In this document: positions 9,393 to 19,934 of the stretch, piece after piece
Position numbering within the stretch: position 1 is the first letter of the stretch
How the letters are laid out: every line of letters starts with the position of its first letter
Origin: Shewanella morhuae
GTDB lineage: Bacteria > Pseudomonadota > Gammaproteobacteria > Enterobacterales > Shewanellaceae
Direction of reading: 5' to 3'
Assembly (NCBI RefSeq): GCF_900156405.1
Contig: NZ_FTNN01000013.1
Location: 1 to 64,000, forward strand
Length of the DNA stretch: 64,000 nucleotides
Made by a program: the position numbers and the translations under genes
Notes under the pieces: model-generated
What the model saw: the letters and a program-made list of their open reading frames with translations, nothing else
Database searches by the model: none
Told to the model about the DNA's origin: nothing

Positions 9393-10805
9393 ATGAAGAT
9401 TCCAGCAAAACAACAATTTCAATATTCAAAGATAGCCGTTGTACTGTCATTTATACTATTACCGTTATCGGCTCAAAGTCAGACGCTAGAACAAGCTGTG
9501 GCACATACGCTCGATACCAACCCTGATTTACGTGTTGCCTTCAATCGCTTTAAAGCGCGAGAAGAGCAAGTTAATCAAGCGATAGCAGGTTATATGCCGA
9601 CTATTGATATCAATGGTGGTTATGGTTATGAACAGACTGATGGCGTATCGACCCGTAGACGACCAAATGTAGGTGATGTCGATAGTGATGGCGTGGCCGA
9701 ATTAAACCGCGGAGAGTTTGGTGTTAGCTTAAAGCAAATGCTTTTTGATGGTTTTTATACCAGCAGTGAAGTTGATCGTTACAGCTTCGAAGCTAGTGCA
9801 GACCAATGGGCACTACTTGCAGCAGCAGAAGACATGGCGCTTGATGTCAGTAAAGTGTACCTCAACTATCTACGCAGTGATGAAGTACTCAGATTGGCGG
9901 AAAAAAACCTTAATAGCCATAAGGATATATACGACCAAATTAAGCAACGTACTGATTCTGGTTTAGGTTCTATTGCGGATTTATCTCAAATAACCGGACG
10001 TCTTGCACGTGCCAATGCTAACGTTATTTCTGCTCGCAATAATTTACTCGATGCTAAAGCACAGTATATTAAAATTGTAGAAACAGCGCCAACAGACCTA
10101 ATATTACCCGTGCCAGATGCCGATATGTTACCTAAGGATCTCGGCTCAGGCATTACCACTGCACAGGAAAACCATCCCATTCTGAAATCTGCCGCAAATG
10201 ATATCCGTGCAGCAGAGAATGAACGTTCTTCAGTCCAAGCTAGCTATTATCCCCAGGTTTCTTTAGAACTAAATGGCAACTGGAATAATGATATTGGTGG
10301 TGAAGATGGCGTGAGTAACATTCCAAGTCAGAATGTTGGAGGTTACAGCAATGATTTAGTTGCCATGGTTCGCGTAAGATACAATCTATTCGCTGGCGGT
10401 AAAGATTTAGCTCGCGAAAAAGAAACCGCTTATAAGTTAGGTGAAGCCAAGGAAATCCGTCAACGCGCTCAACGTGAAGTAGTTGAAGGCGTTAACTTGG
10501 CTTGGAACGCATTTGAAATGCTAACACCACAAAAGCAGTATATTCGTGATCATGTTGTGGCTGCAAAGGACACTCAATCAGCTTATGCACAACAATTTAA
10601 CTTAGGCCAACGTAGTTTGCTCGACTTGCTCGATACCGAAAATGAACTGTTCGAAGCACGTAAAGATTATTTACAAGCCGAATATGATGAAATCATTGCC
10701 AAGTATCGGGTTCTCAACTCTACTGGACGTTTATTAGACTCACTCAAGGTCACTCGCCCAGAAGCATGGCGTGGAGAGCATAACTACGAAGAAGGAGTCA
10801 AATAA
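9393..10805 (+). CDS. aggA: TolC-family outer-membrane channel (AggA/LapE-like)
   Basis: This is the outer-membrane efflux channel of the type I secretion system. I chose ATG 9393 over the in-frame TTG 9387 because GGGAGG at 9381-9386 is correctly spaced from it, giving 470 residues. A signal peptide ends near residue 31 (SAQSQT), followed by the two repeated outer-membrane-efflux helical halves of TolC. The family member AggA is known in Shewanella for autoaggregation and biofilm formation. The stop overlaps the next start by one base (TAATG), indicating coupling with the lipoprotein gene. Confidence 0.93.
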   Translation: MKIPAKQQFQYSKIAVVLSFILLPLSAQSQTLEQAVAHTLDTNPDLRVAFNRFKAREEQVNQAIAGYMPTIDINGGYGYEQTDGVSTRRRPNVGDVDSDGVAELNRGEFGVSLKQMLFDGFYTSSEVDRYSFEASADQWALLAAAEDMALDVSKVYLNYLRSDEVLRLAEKNLNSHKDIYDQIKQRTDSGLGSIADLSQITGRLARANANVISARNNLLDAKAQYIKIVETAPTDLILPVPDADMLPKDLGSGITTAQENHPILKSAANDIRAAENERSSVQASYYPQVSLELNGNWNNDIGGEDGVSNIPSQNVGGYSNDLVAMVRVRYNLFAGGKDLAREKETAYKLGEAKEIRQRAQREVVEGVNLAWNAFEMLTPQKQYIRDHVVAAKDTQSAYAQQFNLGQRSLLDLLDTENELFEARKDYLQAEYDEIIAKYRVLNSTGRLLDSLKVTRPEAWRGEHNYEEGVK

Positions 10806-11410
10806 TGAAAACTATTATATTTGGTCTAAGTATCATTCTTTTAGCTGGCTGTTCGATGCGCGATACAGTTAATATTGAAGAAATGACAACAACTCAAGCT
10901 TATGATCTATCAGATAAAGATGGTGATGGTGTTATTGAGGCGCGCGAGCGTTGTAATGATACCGCTAAAGGTGCGGCTGTCGATAACTATGGTTGTGGTC
11001 AGGTAAAAGCGATCAATGAACGAAAGGAAATAAGCATCTTATTCCCAAATAACTCCGCTTTTATTGCGCCAGAGTATTACCCTCAAATTGAAGAGGTCGC
11101 ACTCTTTTTACGTCAATATCCAACGACCAAAGTGACTATAGAAGGCCATACTAGTCGTACAGGTACAGATGAGCGTAATACAGCACTGTCTCAAGAGCGA
11201 GCTAATGCGGTTACAGCAGTGCTAGCAGAACGTTTTAGTATTGATAGAAGTAGATTAACTGCTATTGGGTATGGTTCTAGCCGTCCCATTATCTTAGAAC
11301 AGACACCAGAAGCAGAAATCCGTAATCGTCGTGTGGTCGCTGAAGTAACTGGAGATGACACCACAACGGATATGAGATGGACAGTTTACTCGGTCGATGA
11401 GCAACAATAG
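10805..11410 (+). CDS. OmpA-family peptidoglycan-associated lipoprotein
   Basis: This 201-residue outer-membrane lipoprotein has lipobox LAGC with Cys16 as the predicted lipidated residue, a short Asp-rich segment (DKDGDGVIEARERC, about 36-50) resembling a calcium-binding thrombospondin type 3 repeat, and a C-terminal OmpA domain (about 75-185, with EGHTSRTG and NRRV) that would bind peptidoglycan. It sits between the exporter pore and the protease in the adhesin operon. An equivalent gene occupies this place in the bpfA operon of Shewanella. Its exact role is not known to me; anchoring the export site to the cell wall is an inference. Confidence 0.88.
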   Translation: MKTIIFGLSIILLAGCSMRDTVNIEEMTTTQAYDLSDKDGDGVIEARERCNDTAKGAAVDNYGCGQVKAINERKEISILFPNNSAFIAPEYYPQIEEVALFLRQYPTTKVTIEGHTSRTGTDERNTALSQERANAVTAVLAERFSIDRSRLTAIGYGSSRPIILEQTPEAEIRNRRVVAEVTGDDTTTDMRWTVYSVDEQQ

Positions 11411-11428
11411 GGGCTAATACGCTAGATT

Positions 11429-12136
11429 ATGAGCGGCAGACTTGATTATAAAAATTCATTATTGAGAGTCTGTCGCTTTAGCCTAATTGCGTCAGCCCTT
11501 AGCATATGCTGTTTATATGCAAAGCCAACGCAAAATCTTGATGAAACGAAGATCGTCTCTACTTTAGAAAAAAAGTATGGTGAGCGAGCAGGAATGCGAG
11601 CAAGAGCTTGGTTTAAGGTACAGTCTGAAGCGAGCACTATGAGTGAAAAAGAAAAGTTATTGAAAGTAAATAATTTTTTTAATTTATTTAATTTTGTTGA
11701 TGACATAAAACTCTGGGGGGAATCAAATTATTGGGCAACACCAATGGAGTTTATTGGCGTAAATGGCGGCGACTGCGAAGATTTTTCAATCGCAAAGTAC
11801 TTCACTTTACTTCAGCTTGGCGTTCAAGAAGATAAGATGCGGATCACTATGGTCAAAGCGACTACCCTTAACCAGTACCATATGGTGTTGGCTTACTATG
11901 AGACCCCCGCATCCATTCCTTTAGTCCTCGATAACCTTGACCATACAATAAAACCTGCCACCCAAAGAAAAGACTTACTGCCTGTTTATAGTTTTAACGG
12001 TAAACAGTTATGGCTTAACAAAGAACAAGGACGAGGCGTTTTAGCTGGCTCGTCAACACGATTAGAAAAATGGAATGACCTTAACCATAGGTTAGGGGTT
12101 GATCGCCTTAGACAGCCTAAATTAAAACTGGAGTAG
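11429..12136 (+). CDS. bpfG: LapG/BpfG-like periplasmic cysteine protease (transglutaminase-like, BTLCP)
   Basis: This protease of the bacterial transglutaminase-like cysteine proteinase family would cleave the N-terminal retention module of the adhesin and release it from the surface. The 235-residue sequence has a signal peptide (hydrophobic stretch about 15-30) and the expected catalytic triad: C116 in GGDCEDF, H151 in YHMVLAYY and D168 in LVLDN. LapG needs calcium and is held inactive by LapD; the LapD-like receptor is the next gene, 8 bp downstream. The cleavage site in the adhesin lies off the window and cannot be checked here. Confidence 0.93.
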   Translation: MSGRLDYKNSLLRVCRFSLIASALSICCLYAKPTQNLDETKIVSTLEKKYGERAGMRARAWFKVQSEASTMSEKEKLLKVNNFFNLFNFVDDIKLWGESNYWATPMEFIGVNGGDCEDFSIAKYFTLLQLGVQEDKMRITMVKATTLNQYHMVLAYYETPASIPLVLDNLDHTIKPATQRKDLLPVYSFNGKQLWLNKEQGRGVLAGSSTRLEKWNDLNHRLGVDRLRQPKLKLE

Positions 12137-12144
12137 CATCAAAA

Positions 12145-14064
12145 ATGACACTGTTTAGACAGATTTATTCGCTGCTTTTTAGCCTATTCTTGCTTGTGAT
12201 TGCAAGTCTTGGCTATGTGCAATTCACAGAGACCCAAAGTTTTTTAACAAAACAAATGGAGTCCGATCTAAACAATGCCAGCACTTCACTCGGCCTAATG
12301 CTAGCACCAGCACTTCAAGCGGGGGATACCGCTGCAGCGGAGACCTTAGTGAATGTGATTTTTGAGGGCGGTTACTATCAAAATATCAAGCTGACATGGA
12401 TGGTCGATGGCAAACAAAAAGAGTGGAATAATCCACTCACCATTGAAGACGTACCACAATGGTTTATTAATCTAAATCTATTTAAAACGATTAAAAAAGA
12501 AAGCACTATTACCTCGGGTTGGTTACAACTAGCGCAACTTGAGATCACTGCACATCCTGGTTTTGGCTATCATGAGTTGTGGCGAATAATGTCCAATACT
12601 ATCATCGTCTTTTCGCTCCTTTTTCTCGTAGCTATTTTTACGGCAAGAGTCGGATTAACATGGATATTAAAACCACTCCATACTCTTTCAGAACACGCAA
12701 AGAGTATAGCTGCACGCCAATTCGGCCCCGATATGGCGCTTCCTAAAACCGCTGAATTGAAGGACTTAGTCATTGCATTTAACACTATGTCTGCTCAGCT
12801 TAAACAAGTATTTCACTCACTCGACGAAGAAGTAGGCGCATTACGTAAGAAAAACCTTATCGACCCCGCATCTGGCCTGCCCAATCGTCAATATGTGGTG
12901 AGTCGTCTTAATGGCTGGCTCAGTGAACCGAGTAGCGGTGTCTTATTCCTCGCGAAACTTGATTGGCTAGAGGAAGTTCACAGTAAATATGGTTACCAAG
13001 TTCGTGATGAAACCATACGCCTTATGGGTGAAAAGTTTCAACAACAATTAAACGAAATTGCCCCTTCAGTTATAGGCCGTATTGCCGCCTATGAATTTGC
13101 TTTTTTAGTCACCGATGTCGAACACGATCAAATCAGTAAATATTTACAGACGCTCATCCGAACGATTAATCAGGAAATGTCGAAAGCAGGCTGTAAGCCC
13201 AATGAAGACTTTGCTATTGGTGTTGCGGAGCGTATTGGAAAAATGGATGTCTCGGATATTTTAGCCCAAGCCGATAATGCTCTACAAAAAGCGCGCCAAG
13301 ATAACAAAATATTCCATTGGTTTGCAACGACCGAACAACAGCTATTCACTCGTGAACAATGGCGGGATAACCTTAGTCATGCTATCAGTAATAAGAAATT
13401 TAAGTTTAGATGGCAGCAGATTCAGTTTTGCGATAATGATGGTGTAGCGCAACGGGAACTATACTGCCAATTAGAACTCGGTGATAAAATCGTCCATGCA
13501 GGGCAATTTATGCCCTATATTGAATTATTATCACTCGGAGCCTTACTTGATAAGTGCTTAATTGAAACAGTCTATGAACAAAAGCTACTAGAACGAAACT
13601 ATGAACCTTTAGCTATCAATTTAACGCATCAGAGCATCAACGATTCGCAGTTCCATGAATGGTTAAATCACTTTTTGCGAAATGCTACCTTCGTTGAACG
13701 TATCTGCTTCGAAATTCCTGAAGCTGGAGTCTATAGTAATCTCCAATCTTGCCAGCTGTTATGTAACATCATTCGTGATAATGGTGCTAAATTCGGTATT
13801 GACCATTTTGGACGTCAATTTGGTTCCATGGCCTATTTACAAGAACTGAGACCTAGTTACGTGAAACTCGATCAATCCTTCGCGTACTACGATGAGACGC
13901 ATCATAATAGTGAACTGTGCCGCGCGTTAATTAACGTAGCGAAAGGATTAGACATTCAAGTGATTGTGACGGGGATCCAAGAGAAAGCTCAACTAGAGCG
14001 CTTTAACGAGCTTAGGACAGATGCTTATCAAGGCTTTATCGCTCCTCCCGTAAACCTTGATTAA
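12145..14064 (+). CDS. bpfD: LapD/BpfD-like c-di-GMP receptor with degenerate GGDEF and EAL domains
   Basis: This inner-membrane c-di-GMP receptor would control the upstream protease from the inside. The 639 residues hold TM1 (about 8-25), a periplasmic LapD_MoxY_N-type output domain, TM2 (about 150-172), HAMP, GGDEF-like (about 230-400) and EAL-like (about 415-639) domains. The GGDEF motif is replaced by AAYEF near 312 and the EAL signature by QLEL near 442, so neither synthesis nor hydrolysis of c-di-GMP is expected, as in LapD. It ends the adhesin operon and is followed by a strong terminator. In the LapD model, bound c-di-GMP makes the periplasmic domain sequester the protease. Confidence 0.92.
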   Translation: MTLFRQIYSLLFSLFLLVIASLGYVQFTETQSFLTKQMESDLNNASTSLGLMLAPALQAGDTAAAETLVNVIFEGGYYQNIKLTWMVDGKQKEWNNPLTIEDVPQWFINLNLFKTIKKESTITSGWLQLAQLEITAHPGFGYHELWRIMSNTIIVFSLLFLVAIFTARVGLTWILKPLHTLSEHAKSIAARQFGPDMALPKTAELKDLVIAFNTMSAQLKQVFHSLDEEVGALRKKNLIDPASGLPNRQYVVSRLNGWLSEPSSGVLFLAKLDWLEEVHSKYGYQVRDETIRLMGEKFQQQLNEIAPSVIGRIAAYEFAFLVTDVEHDQISKYLQTLIRTINQEMSKAGCKPNEDFAIGVAERIGKMDVSDILAQADNALQKARQDNKIFHWFATTEQQLFTREQWRDNLSHAISNKKFKFRWQQIQFCDNDGVAQRELYCQLELGDKIVHAGQFMPYIELLSLGALLDKCLIETVYEQKLLERNYEPLAINLTHQSINDSQFHEWLNHFLRNATFVERICFEIPEAGVYSNLQSCQLLCNIIRDNGAKFGIDHFGRQFGSMAYLQELRPSYVKLDQSFAYYDETHHNSELCRALINVAKGLDIQVIVTGIQEKAQLERFNELRTDAYQGFIAPPVNLD

Positions 14065-14093
14065 CTGATATGAATCAATAAACGTAAATAGTA

Positions 14094-14122
14094 AAAAGCT
14101 CCTTCGGGAGCTTTTCTTTTTT
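14094..14122 (+). terminator. Rho-independent terminator of the adhesin operon
   Basis: A 9-bp stem (AAAAGCTCC / GGAGCTTTT) closes a TTCG tetraloop and is followed by a T-rich run. It lies 30 bp after the LapD-like gene. UUCG loops are typical of very stable terminators. Confidence 0.9.
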
Positions 14123-14309
14123 GTTGTATGAGAACACTACAGCATCAATCTTGGCCTGATTCAATGACCTAAACGTTAAAATGCGTAACCTATAATTGCT
14201 CCAATAGAAGGCTACTTAGGGATTAGGCCTAATAAATTAAATTTAATCATATGAATAGCTATCGACAACGACCGCTACAACACCAAGATATTGTTCAAAT
14301 ATAGGATAT

Positions 14310-14349
14310 AAAAAAGCCCCAGAGTTTCATTAAGAACTCTGAGGCTTTT
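14310..14349 (-). terminator. Terminator of the tRNA operon
   Basis: Read on the minus strand, a stem formed by GCCTCAGAGTT and AACTCTGGGGC is followed by six T residues. It lies just downstream of the last tRNA-Pro gene. Confidence 0.85.
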
Positions 14350-14357
14350 CTATTTAT

Positions 14358-14434
<77 letters not shown>

Positions 14435-14491
14435 TAAATTATTAACTATTTACTTAACCCTAGGTTAAATTCGCTAGCTATGCGAAAAATT

Positions 14492-14568
<77 letters not shown>

Positions 14569-14592
14569 AAATTTTATAACACGTAAATGAAA

Positions 14593-14669
14593 TGGGGTGA
14601 CTGATGGGGCTCGAACCCACGACAACCGGAATCACAATCCGGGACTCTACCAACTGAGCTACAATCACC
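14593..14669 (-). tRNA. tRNA-His (anticodon GTG)
   Basis: The cloverleaf has anticodon loop TTGTGAT between CCGGA and TCCGG (GTG, His), the extra 5' G(-1) opposite C73 that is diagnostic of tRNA-His, and an encoded CCA. Confidence 0.96.
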
Positions 14670-14722
14670 ATTGAATTTCACTTACTACGCTAACCTTAAA
14701 AGCTCACAACCATTAACGGAAG

Positions 14723-14799
14723 TGGTGCGCCCAAAAGGATTCGAACCTTCGGCCTCACCCTCCGGAGGGGTGCGCTCTATCCAGCTGAGCTATGGGCGC
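14723..14799 (-). tRNA. tRNA-Arg (anticodon CCG)
   Basis: The 77-nt cloverleaf has anticodon loop CTCCGGA between CACCC and GGGTG (CCG, Arg) and an encoded CCA. It is the first gene of the minus-strand tRNA operon. Confidence 0.96.
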
Positions 14800-14810
14800 T
14801 CGCCTTGGTT

Positions 14811-14849
14811 AGCGCCGCATATACTAGGGTCAAATCCCCCTTGAGTCTA
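14811..14849 (-). promoter_or_regulatory. Candidate promoter of the tRNA operon
   Basis: On the minus strand a TAGACT -35 (14844-14849) and TAGTAT -10 (14821-14826) are 17 bp apart, each matching 4 of 6 consensus bases. The GC-rich discriminator GCGGCGC follows, as is usual for stringently controlled stable-RNA promoters. The placement fits a start about 15 bp before tRNA-Arg. Confidence 0.5.
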
Positions 14850-15005
14850 TAGCTGTTTTGCAATTATTTTACTGACTGCTCAAGTTTTATCATATTGGCT
14901 GACATTTCAAGCAAAATGCTGCCTAAATATGGCTTGGATGTTACAGTATTTCATGTTAATTATAGAGTCAGGCAAAATAACCCATATATTTTAACAGTGA
15001 GTATC

Positions 15006-17654
15006 ATGTTTAAGGATGAAGATGAAACTAGCCAACTTCGCAAAAATGAAGTTGATTGCTTACGTAAAAGAGTTATTCGCTTAAAAAAATTAGCGCATAA
15101 ATATAAGCATGCTGAGATCATTCAAAACGCACTACTCGAAATCTCCAATATTGCGACCCACGCAGCTTCACTCGAAGAATTCTATATCGGGGTACATCGT
15201 CACCTAAAGCAACTCATTCCAGCTGATAATTTTTTTATTTCAACTCTTGATATCAGCACTGGCGAACTCGCGATTCCATTTTTTGCCGATGAGAAAGATG
15301 CTCATCCTGCCGAGCTTTACCCTGAACAGTCACTGTCAACACTACTGCAGCAAGGATTAACTGGTTACGTTGCTAGGACTGGGGAAGCGTTGCTATGTAA
15401 CAATGATAAAGTCAATGCGCTGGTTGCTGCGGGGGAAATCCTTAATTTAGGTTCCCCCTGCCATCTCTGGCTAGGTGTCCCGATCAAACATGATGATAGC
15501 GTCACTGGCGTGTTAGTCGTACAAACCTACGACACCAATATTAGCTATGGCGAAATTGAACTCGAGTTAATGACGTTCATTTGCCATCATATCGCGGGTG
15601 TAATGGAGCGACTAAAACACCAAGAACAACTAGAGCAAGCCATTAAGCTAAGGACCAAAGAATTAAGCCAAGCTTACGATAAATTAAAACTTGAAGTATA
15701 TGAAAGACGTAGAGCTGAACGCTTACAAAAATCACTATTCGAGATTGCTGAACTCGCTAGCTCCAGTGCCGATAATCCCGATTTTTATGCCCAATTACAT
15801 AATATTATTCGTCACCTTATTCCTGCAAATAACTGCTATATCGCGCTATTAAACGAGGCAGGGACTCATCTCAGATTTCCTTTTTATGTATCGCAATTGA
15901 ACAATAAGCACCCTAAAACTCGACCAATGCAAGATGGTCTGACTGAATATGTGCTCAAGCATAAGCGGCCATTGTTATTAGACCAAAATGATATTAATGC
16001 ATTGATTGTATCTGGAGAGATCTACGCCCAGGCACCAACGCTCAATCACACGCAAACTATGCATCAGTGGATAGGTATTCCGCTTTTTATCCATGGCAAT
16101 ATAAGTGGTGCACTAACGATTTATAGTTTTAGCATGACGCAAAATTATCAAGTTAAAGATTTAGAATTACTGACATTCGTATCACAGCACATTGGTTCTG
16201 CCATCGAAAAGAAACTTTCAACCGAGTCCCTGCAACGCAGTTATGAAGAGCTTGAAGAGAAGGTAAGTGATCGTACCAAAGCCTTAGCCGAGCTCAATAA
16301 AGATCTACAAAAAGAAATTAAACAACGTCGCAGCATGGAAGCTAAGTTAGTTCACGATGCAAAGCATGATGCGCTAACAGGTCTGCCTAATCGTTCGCTA
16401 TTAATGGAGCGCTTATCACAGTCAATTAAACACGTTCGGCGCCATCGCTTAGAGCAATTTGGCTTACTCTTCATTGACCTCGACCATTTCAAACAGATTA
16501 ACGATACTATGGGGCATTTAGAGGGCGATAAATTTTTAATTGAAACTGCGAGCCGCCTTAAGTCCTGTATTCGCGATAACGATACTTTGGCGCGCCTGGG
16601 TGGCGATGAGTTTGTGATTTTACTTGATAGCATCAACAACATAAACGACGCAAAAGAAGTGTCTGAACGTGTGATTCAAACTATATCGCAACCCTATAGG
16701 CAGGGCAGTTTAGAGTTTAGTTCTGGTGCCAGTATCGGCATCAGTATTAGTGGTAATCATAAGGTCGATACAAGTGAATCTTTGTTACGTAATGCCGATA
16801 CTGCCATGTATCAGGCAAAAGCGAATGGTAAAGGTTGTTATGTTATTTTTGATGATAATTCCCAGTATCAACAGACGCTGGATGCCGCACTAGAAACTGA
16901 TTTTAGACATGCGTTACACAATGCAGAAATTACCCTAAGTTATTTATCAGTGGTCGATTTCAAAACCGGTCAAATATCTGCGTTAGAAAGCCGTCTTTTA
17001 TGGCAGCACCCACGTAGAGGCTTATTGCAACAAGAACAGCTTAATGCGCTTGCCGAACAAGCGAATCTCACCGTTGAATTAGATAAATATACGATTAACA
17101 TCATAAACAGTAGCTATTCAGAACTACTCACACAATATACGGAGTCGATTGAGTTACACGTTATGCTGTCAAGCCAGCATCTTAAACATCGACATGTGCT
17201 ACGTAGCCTGAAAAACACTCTTAAGCAGACACAATTAAATTTGAATAATTTGTGGTTATTCTTCAACGAAAAAGCTTTAGTGCAAGAAATCGAAAACCAC
17301 ATTAATGGCTTTGAATTATTACAAAAAACCGGAGTAAAACTGGGTATAAGTCATTATGGTAGCGGCCATAGCGCATTGAATAGTTTATTATTTTTACCGA
17401 TTAAAGGTTTAAAAGTTGATGCGAATATCACTAAACAATTACAAACTGAACAACAGATCAAGTTAATGTCTGTGTATCAAAAAACAGCATCGACCTTAGA
17501 ACTGCAAATATTTGTGGATGGGGTTAATAGCCTAGACCAAATACGTATTTTCAGTGAATTAGGCTATCAATTTGGTCAAGGAACGGCGTTGGATCACACA
17601 TTTACTTTAAATGAGGGTCAACAGCCTGAATTTATTCAGCTTGAATATGCTTAG
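15006..17654 (+). CDS. GAF-GAF-GGDEF-EAL-like cytoplasmic signalling protein (probable diguanylate cyclase)
   Basis: This is a predicted soluble c-di-GMP enzyme of 882 residues from ATG 15006; a TTG at 14895 is in frame, but the stretch between looks non-coding. Order: N-terminal coiled coil (about 1-45), GAF 1 (50-205), helical linker, GAF 2 (235-400), linker, GGDEF (about 450-615) with an intact GGDEF motif near residue 530, and an EAL-like domain (about 635-880). The EAL domain looks inactive: the signature reads ALESRLLW and the DDFGTG loop reads SHYGSG. It is therefore expected to make c-di-GMP, with the EAL-like part perhaps binding it. It faces the tRNA operon and lies next to the adhesin locus, whose receptor senses the same messenger; a functional link is inferred. 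Confidence 0.85.
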   Translation: MFKDEDETSQLRKNEVDCLRKRVIRLKKLAHKYKHAEIIQNALLEISNIATHAASLEEFYIGVHRHLKQLIPADNFFISTLDISTGELAIPFFADEKDAHPAELYPEQSLSTLLQQGLTGYVARTGEALLCNNDKVNALVAAGEILNLGSPCHLWLGVPIKHDDSVTGVLVVQTYDTNISYGEIELELMTFICHHIAGVMERLKHQEQLEQAIKLRTKELSQAYDKLKLEVYERRRAERLQKSLFEIAELASSSADNPDFYAQLHNIIRHLIPANNCYIALLNEAGTHLRFPFYVSQLNNKHPKTRPMQDGLTEYVLKHKRPLLLDQNDINALIVSGEIYAQAPTLNHTQTMHQWIGIPLFIHGNISGALTIYSFSMTQNYQVKDLELLTFVSQHIGSAIEKKLSTESLQRSYEELEEKVSDRTKALAELNKDLQKEIKQRRSMEAKLVHDAKHDALTGLPNRSLLMERLSQSIKHVRRHRLEQFGLLFIDLDHFKQINDTMGHLEGDKFLIETASRLKSCIRDNDTLARLGGDEFVILLDSINNINDAKEVSERVIQTISQPYRQGSLEFSSGASIGISISGNHKVDTSESLLRNADTAMYQAKANGKGCYVIFDDNSQYQQTLDAALETDFRHALHNAEITLSYLSVVDFKTGQISALESRLLWQHPRRGLLQQEQLNALAEQANLTVELDKYTINIINSSYSELLTQYTESIELHVMLSSQHLKHRHVLRSLKNTLKQTQLNLNNLWLFFNEKALVQEIENHINGFELLQKTGVKLGISHYGSGHSALNSLLFLPIKGLKVDANITKQLQTEQQIKLMSVYQKTASTLELQIFVDGVNSLDQIRIFSELGYQFGQGTALDHTFTLNEGQQPEFIQLEYA

Positions 17655-17688
17655 CAAAAAATACTTAAGCAACCCAAACACTCATCGC

Positions 17689-19701
17689 CTACTTTTTAAA
17701 CATATCTCTTAAGTTAGAAATGTTTGCCCGCCCAGTTTGCATTCGTTCCTGCTCCGTTTGTTGTGGTTTACGGTTTTCCCACACCACATCATCTTGCGGT
17801 AACTCCAGTAAAAAACGGCTTGGCTCACAACGCATGGTTTCACCAAATTGTCGCCTTTCACGGCACAGGGTAAACCAGAGCTCTCGCTGAGCCCGCGTGA
17901 TCCCCACATAGGCTAAACGGCGCTCTTCATCGACATTATCTTCATCTATGCTGGATTGATGCGGCAAAATACGCTCCTCAACGCCAATCATAAACACAAA
18001 CGGGAACTCTAAGCCCTTAGATGCATGTAAGGTCATCAGCTGCACTTGATCGCCGCCTTCATCCTCGCTATTGCGCTCCATCATGTCTCTGAGCGTCAGT
18101 CGAGTAACCACCTCAGGTAAAGTCATTGGCTCATCTAACTCATCACCTGCAAGCATCTCAGTGACCCAACGGTAGAGCTCAGAGATATTCTTCATGCGCA
18201 TTTCAGCCGCTTTGGCACTGGTGCTGGTTTCGTACAAATAGTCTTCGTAATTGATCTTACGGATCAAATGTTTTACCGCCTCCACAGGCTCACCGCGCTG
18301 GGCATGATCGCCCGTTTCTACGATAAAACGACCGAATTGATATAGCGACGACATAGCTGCAGGCGGCAAATGATGATTGAGATCTGGCTCAAAAATCGCC
18401 GCAAACATTGAAATGTGCTTCTCGTTAGCAAAATTACCTAAGCGTTCTAAGGTCGATGGACCTATGCCACGTTTCGGTAAGTTAACGATGCGCAGGAAAG
18501 CATTATCGTCGTCAGGATTCACCACGAGTTTTAGATAACCCATGATGTCTTTAATTTCAGCACGGGCGAAAAATGAAGTGCCACCGCTCAATTTATAGGG
18601 AATACGGTTGGTCATTAGCGCGCGCTCAAGCAACCGCGATTGATGATTACCGCGATACAAAATCGCATAATTGCCAAACTGGGTACGGCCGACAAACTTA
18701 TGCCGCACAATTTCTGCCACTACGCGCTCAGCTTCTTGTTCTTCATTTGCAGCAAATAACACCCGCAGTGGCTCGCCGTAGGCCAACTCACTAAACAGCG
18801 CTTTATCGTAAACATGGGGATTATTAGCAATAAGTATGTTGGCAGCCCGCAGGATCCGCTGGCTAGAACGATAGTTTTGCTCGAGCTTAATCAACTTAAG
18901 CTGAGGAAAATCTTTACCCAATAGCACTAGGTTTTGTGGTTTAGCGCCGCGCCATGAATAGATAGATTGGTCGTCGTCACCCACCACGGTAAAACGCGCC
19001 CTTTCACCCACTAACAGCTTTACCATTTCATATTGGCTGGTATTGGTGTCTTGATATTCGTCCACCAACAAATATTGAATTTTCGTTTGCCAGCGGGTAC
19101 GTACTTCTTCGTAATGCCGTAGCAACAGAGTCGGCATCAAAATTAAATCATCAAAATCTAAGGCGTTATAGGCCTTCATGTGCTGAGCATAACGCTGGTA
19201 CAACATGGCAAATAACTGCTGTTGTTCATCTTTAGCAATTTTACGCGCCTGTTCTGGAATGATGAGGCCACCCTTCCAGTTAGAAATCGTACTGGCAAGC
19301 GACTTAAGTAAATCTTTATCTTCTTCTAATTCATCTTGAGTCAACTCTTTGAGCAATGCCAAAGTATCTTGGTCATCAAACAACGAAAAGCCCGGCTTTA
19401 AGCCTAAGACCTTATGCTCACGTTTAATGATTTCCAGCCCCAAGGTATGGAAGGTTGAAATCCACAGGCCTCTAGCCTCTTTGCGTCCCATCGATTGTGC
19501 AACCCGCTCTTTCATCTCACGGGCAGCCTTGTTGGTGAAAGTCACCGCCGCAATATTGCGTGCCTTATAGCCGCACTTTTCGACCAAATAACCGATTTTA
19601 TTGATAATTACGCGAGTTTTACCACTGCCCGCACCCGCCAGTACTAGGCAAGGGCCTGAAACATAATGAACAGCATCGTTTTGGGCGGGATTGAGTTTCA
19701 T
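17689..19701 (-). CDS. rep: ATP-dependent DNA helicase Rep
   Basis: This UvrD/Rep-type superfamily 1A 3'-5' helicase clears proteins from DNA ahead of replication forks. I chose ATG 19701 ([11 protein letters not shown], the usual Rep start) over an upstream in-frame ATG, giving 670 residues, close to E. coli Rep (673). Walker A AGAGSGKT is at residues 22-29, the DEYQD Walker B motif follows near 215, and [22 protein letters not shown] and [10 protein letters not shown] helicase motifs are all present. It converges on the upstream signalling gene with a gap of only 34 bp and no clear terminator between. Confidence 0.96.
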   Translation of the reverse strand: MKLNPAQNDAVHYVSGPCLVLAGAGSGKTRVIINKIGYLVEKCGYKARNIAAVTFTNKAAREMKERVAQSMGRKEARGLWISTFHTLGLEIIKREHKVLGLKPGFSLFDDQDTLALLKELTQDELEEDKDLLKSLASTISNWKGGLIIPEQARKIAKDEQQQLFAMLYQRYAQHMKAYNALDFDDLILMPTLLLRHYEEVRTRWQTKIQYLLVDEYQDTNTSQYEMVKLLVGERARFTVVGDDDQSIYSWRGAKPQNLVLLGKDFPQLKLIKLEQNYRSSQRILRAANILIANNPHVYDKALFSELAYGEPLRVLFAANEEQEAERVVAEIVRHKFVGRTQFGNYAILYRGNHQSRLLERALMTNRIPYKLSGGTSFFARAEIKDIMGYLKLVVNPDDDNAFLRIVNLPKRGIGPSTLERLGNFANEKHISMFAAIFEPDLNHHLPPAAMSSLYQFGRFIVETGDHAQRGEPVEAVKHLIRKINYEDYLYETSTSAKAAEMRMKNISELYRWVTEMLAGDELDEPMTLPEVVTRLTLRDMMERNSEDEGGDQVQLMTLHASKGLEFPFVFMIGVEERILPHQSSIDEDNVDEERRLAYVGITRAQRELWFTLCRERRQFGETMRCEPSRFLLELPQDDVVWENRKPQQTEQERMQTGRANISNLRDMFKK

Positions 19702-19934
19702 CTTTGCGCAATATCCAAACAAGTCGACAGAAAGGAGTGGGATCATAGCAGAATTGGCGGTTTTAAGGTTAACAAATCCCCCCTTTCGCGATGCAAAAAC
19801 AACAGTGTTTATTGGCGTAGGCGTGATGTAAAGCGCAAGAACAACACTGCATGACTATCAGACATCAGCTTTACTTTTGAAACCTAACGCACTGAGTTAC
19901 AATCAAGCTATTCAGTCAAGAGGCGGACAAGATT

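Noticed and set aside
14895..15005. N-terminal extension (TTG start) of the GAF-GGDEF protein
   Set aside because: TTG start, no ribosome site, unusual residue content; ATG 15006 opens the conserved coiled coil.
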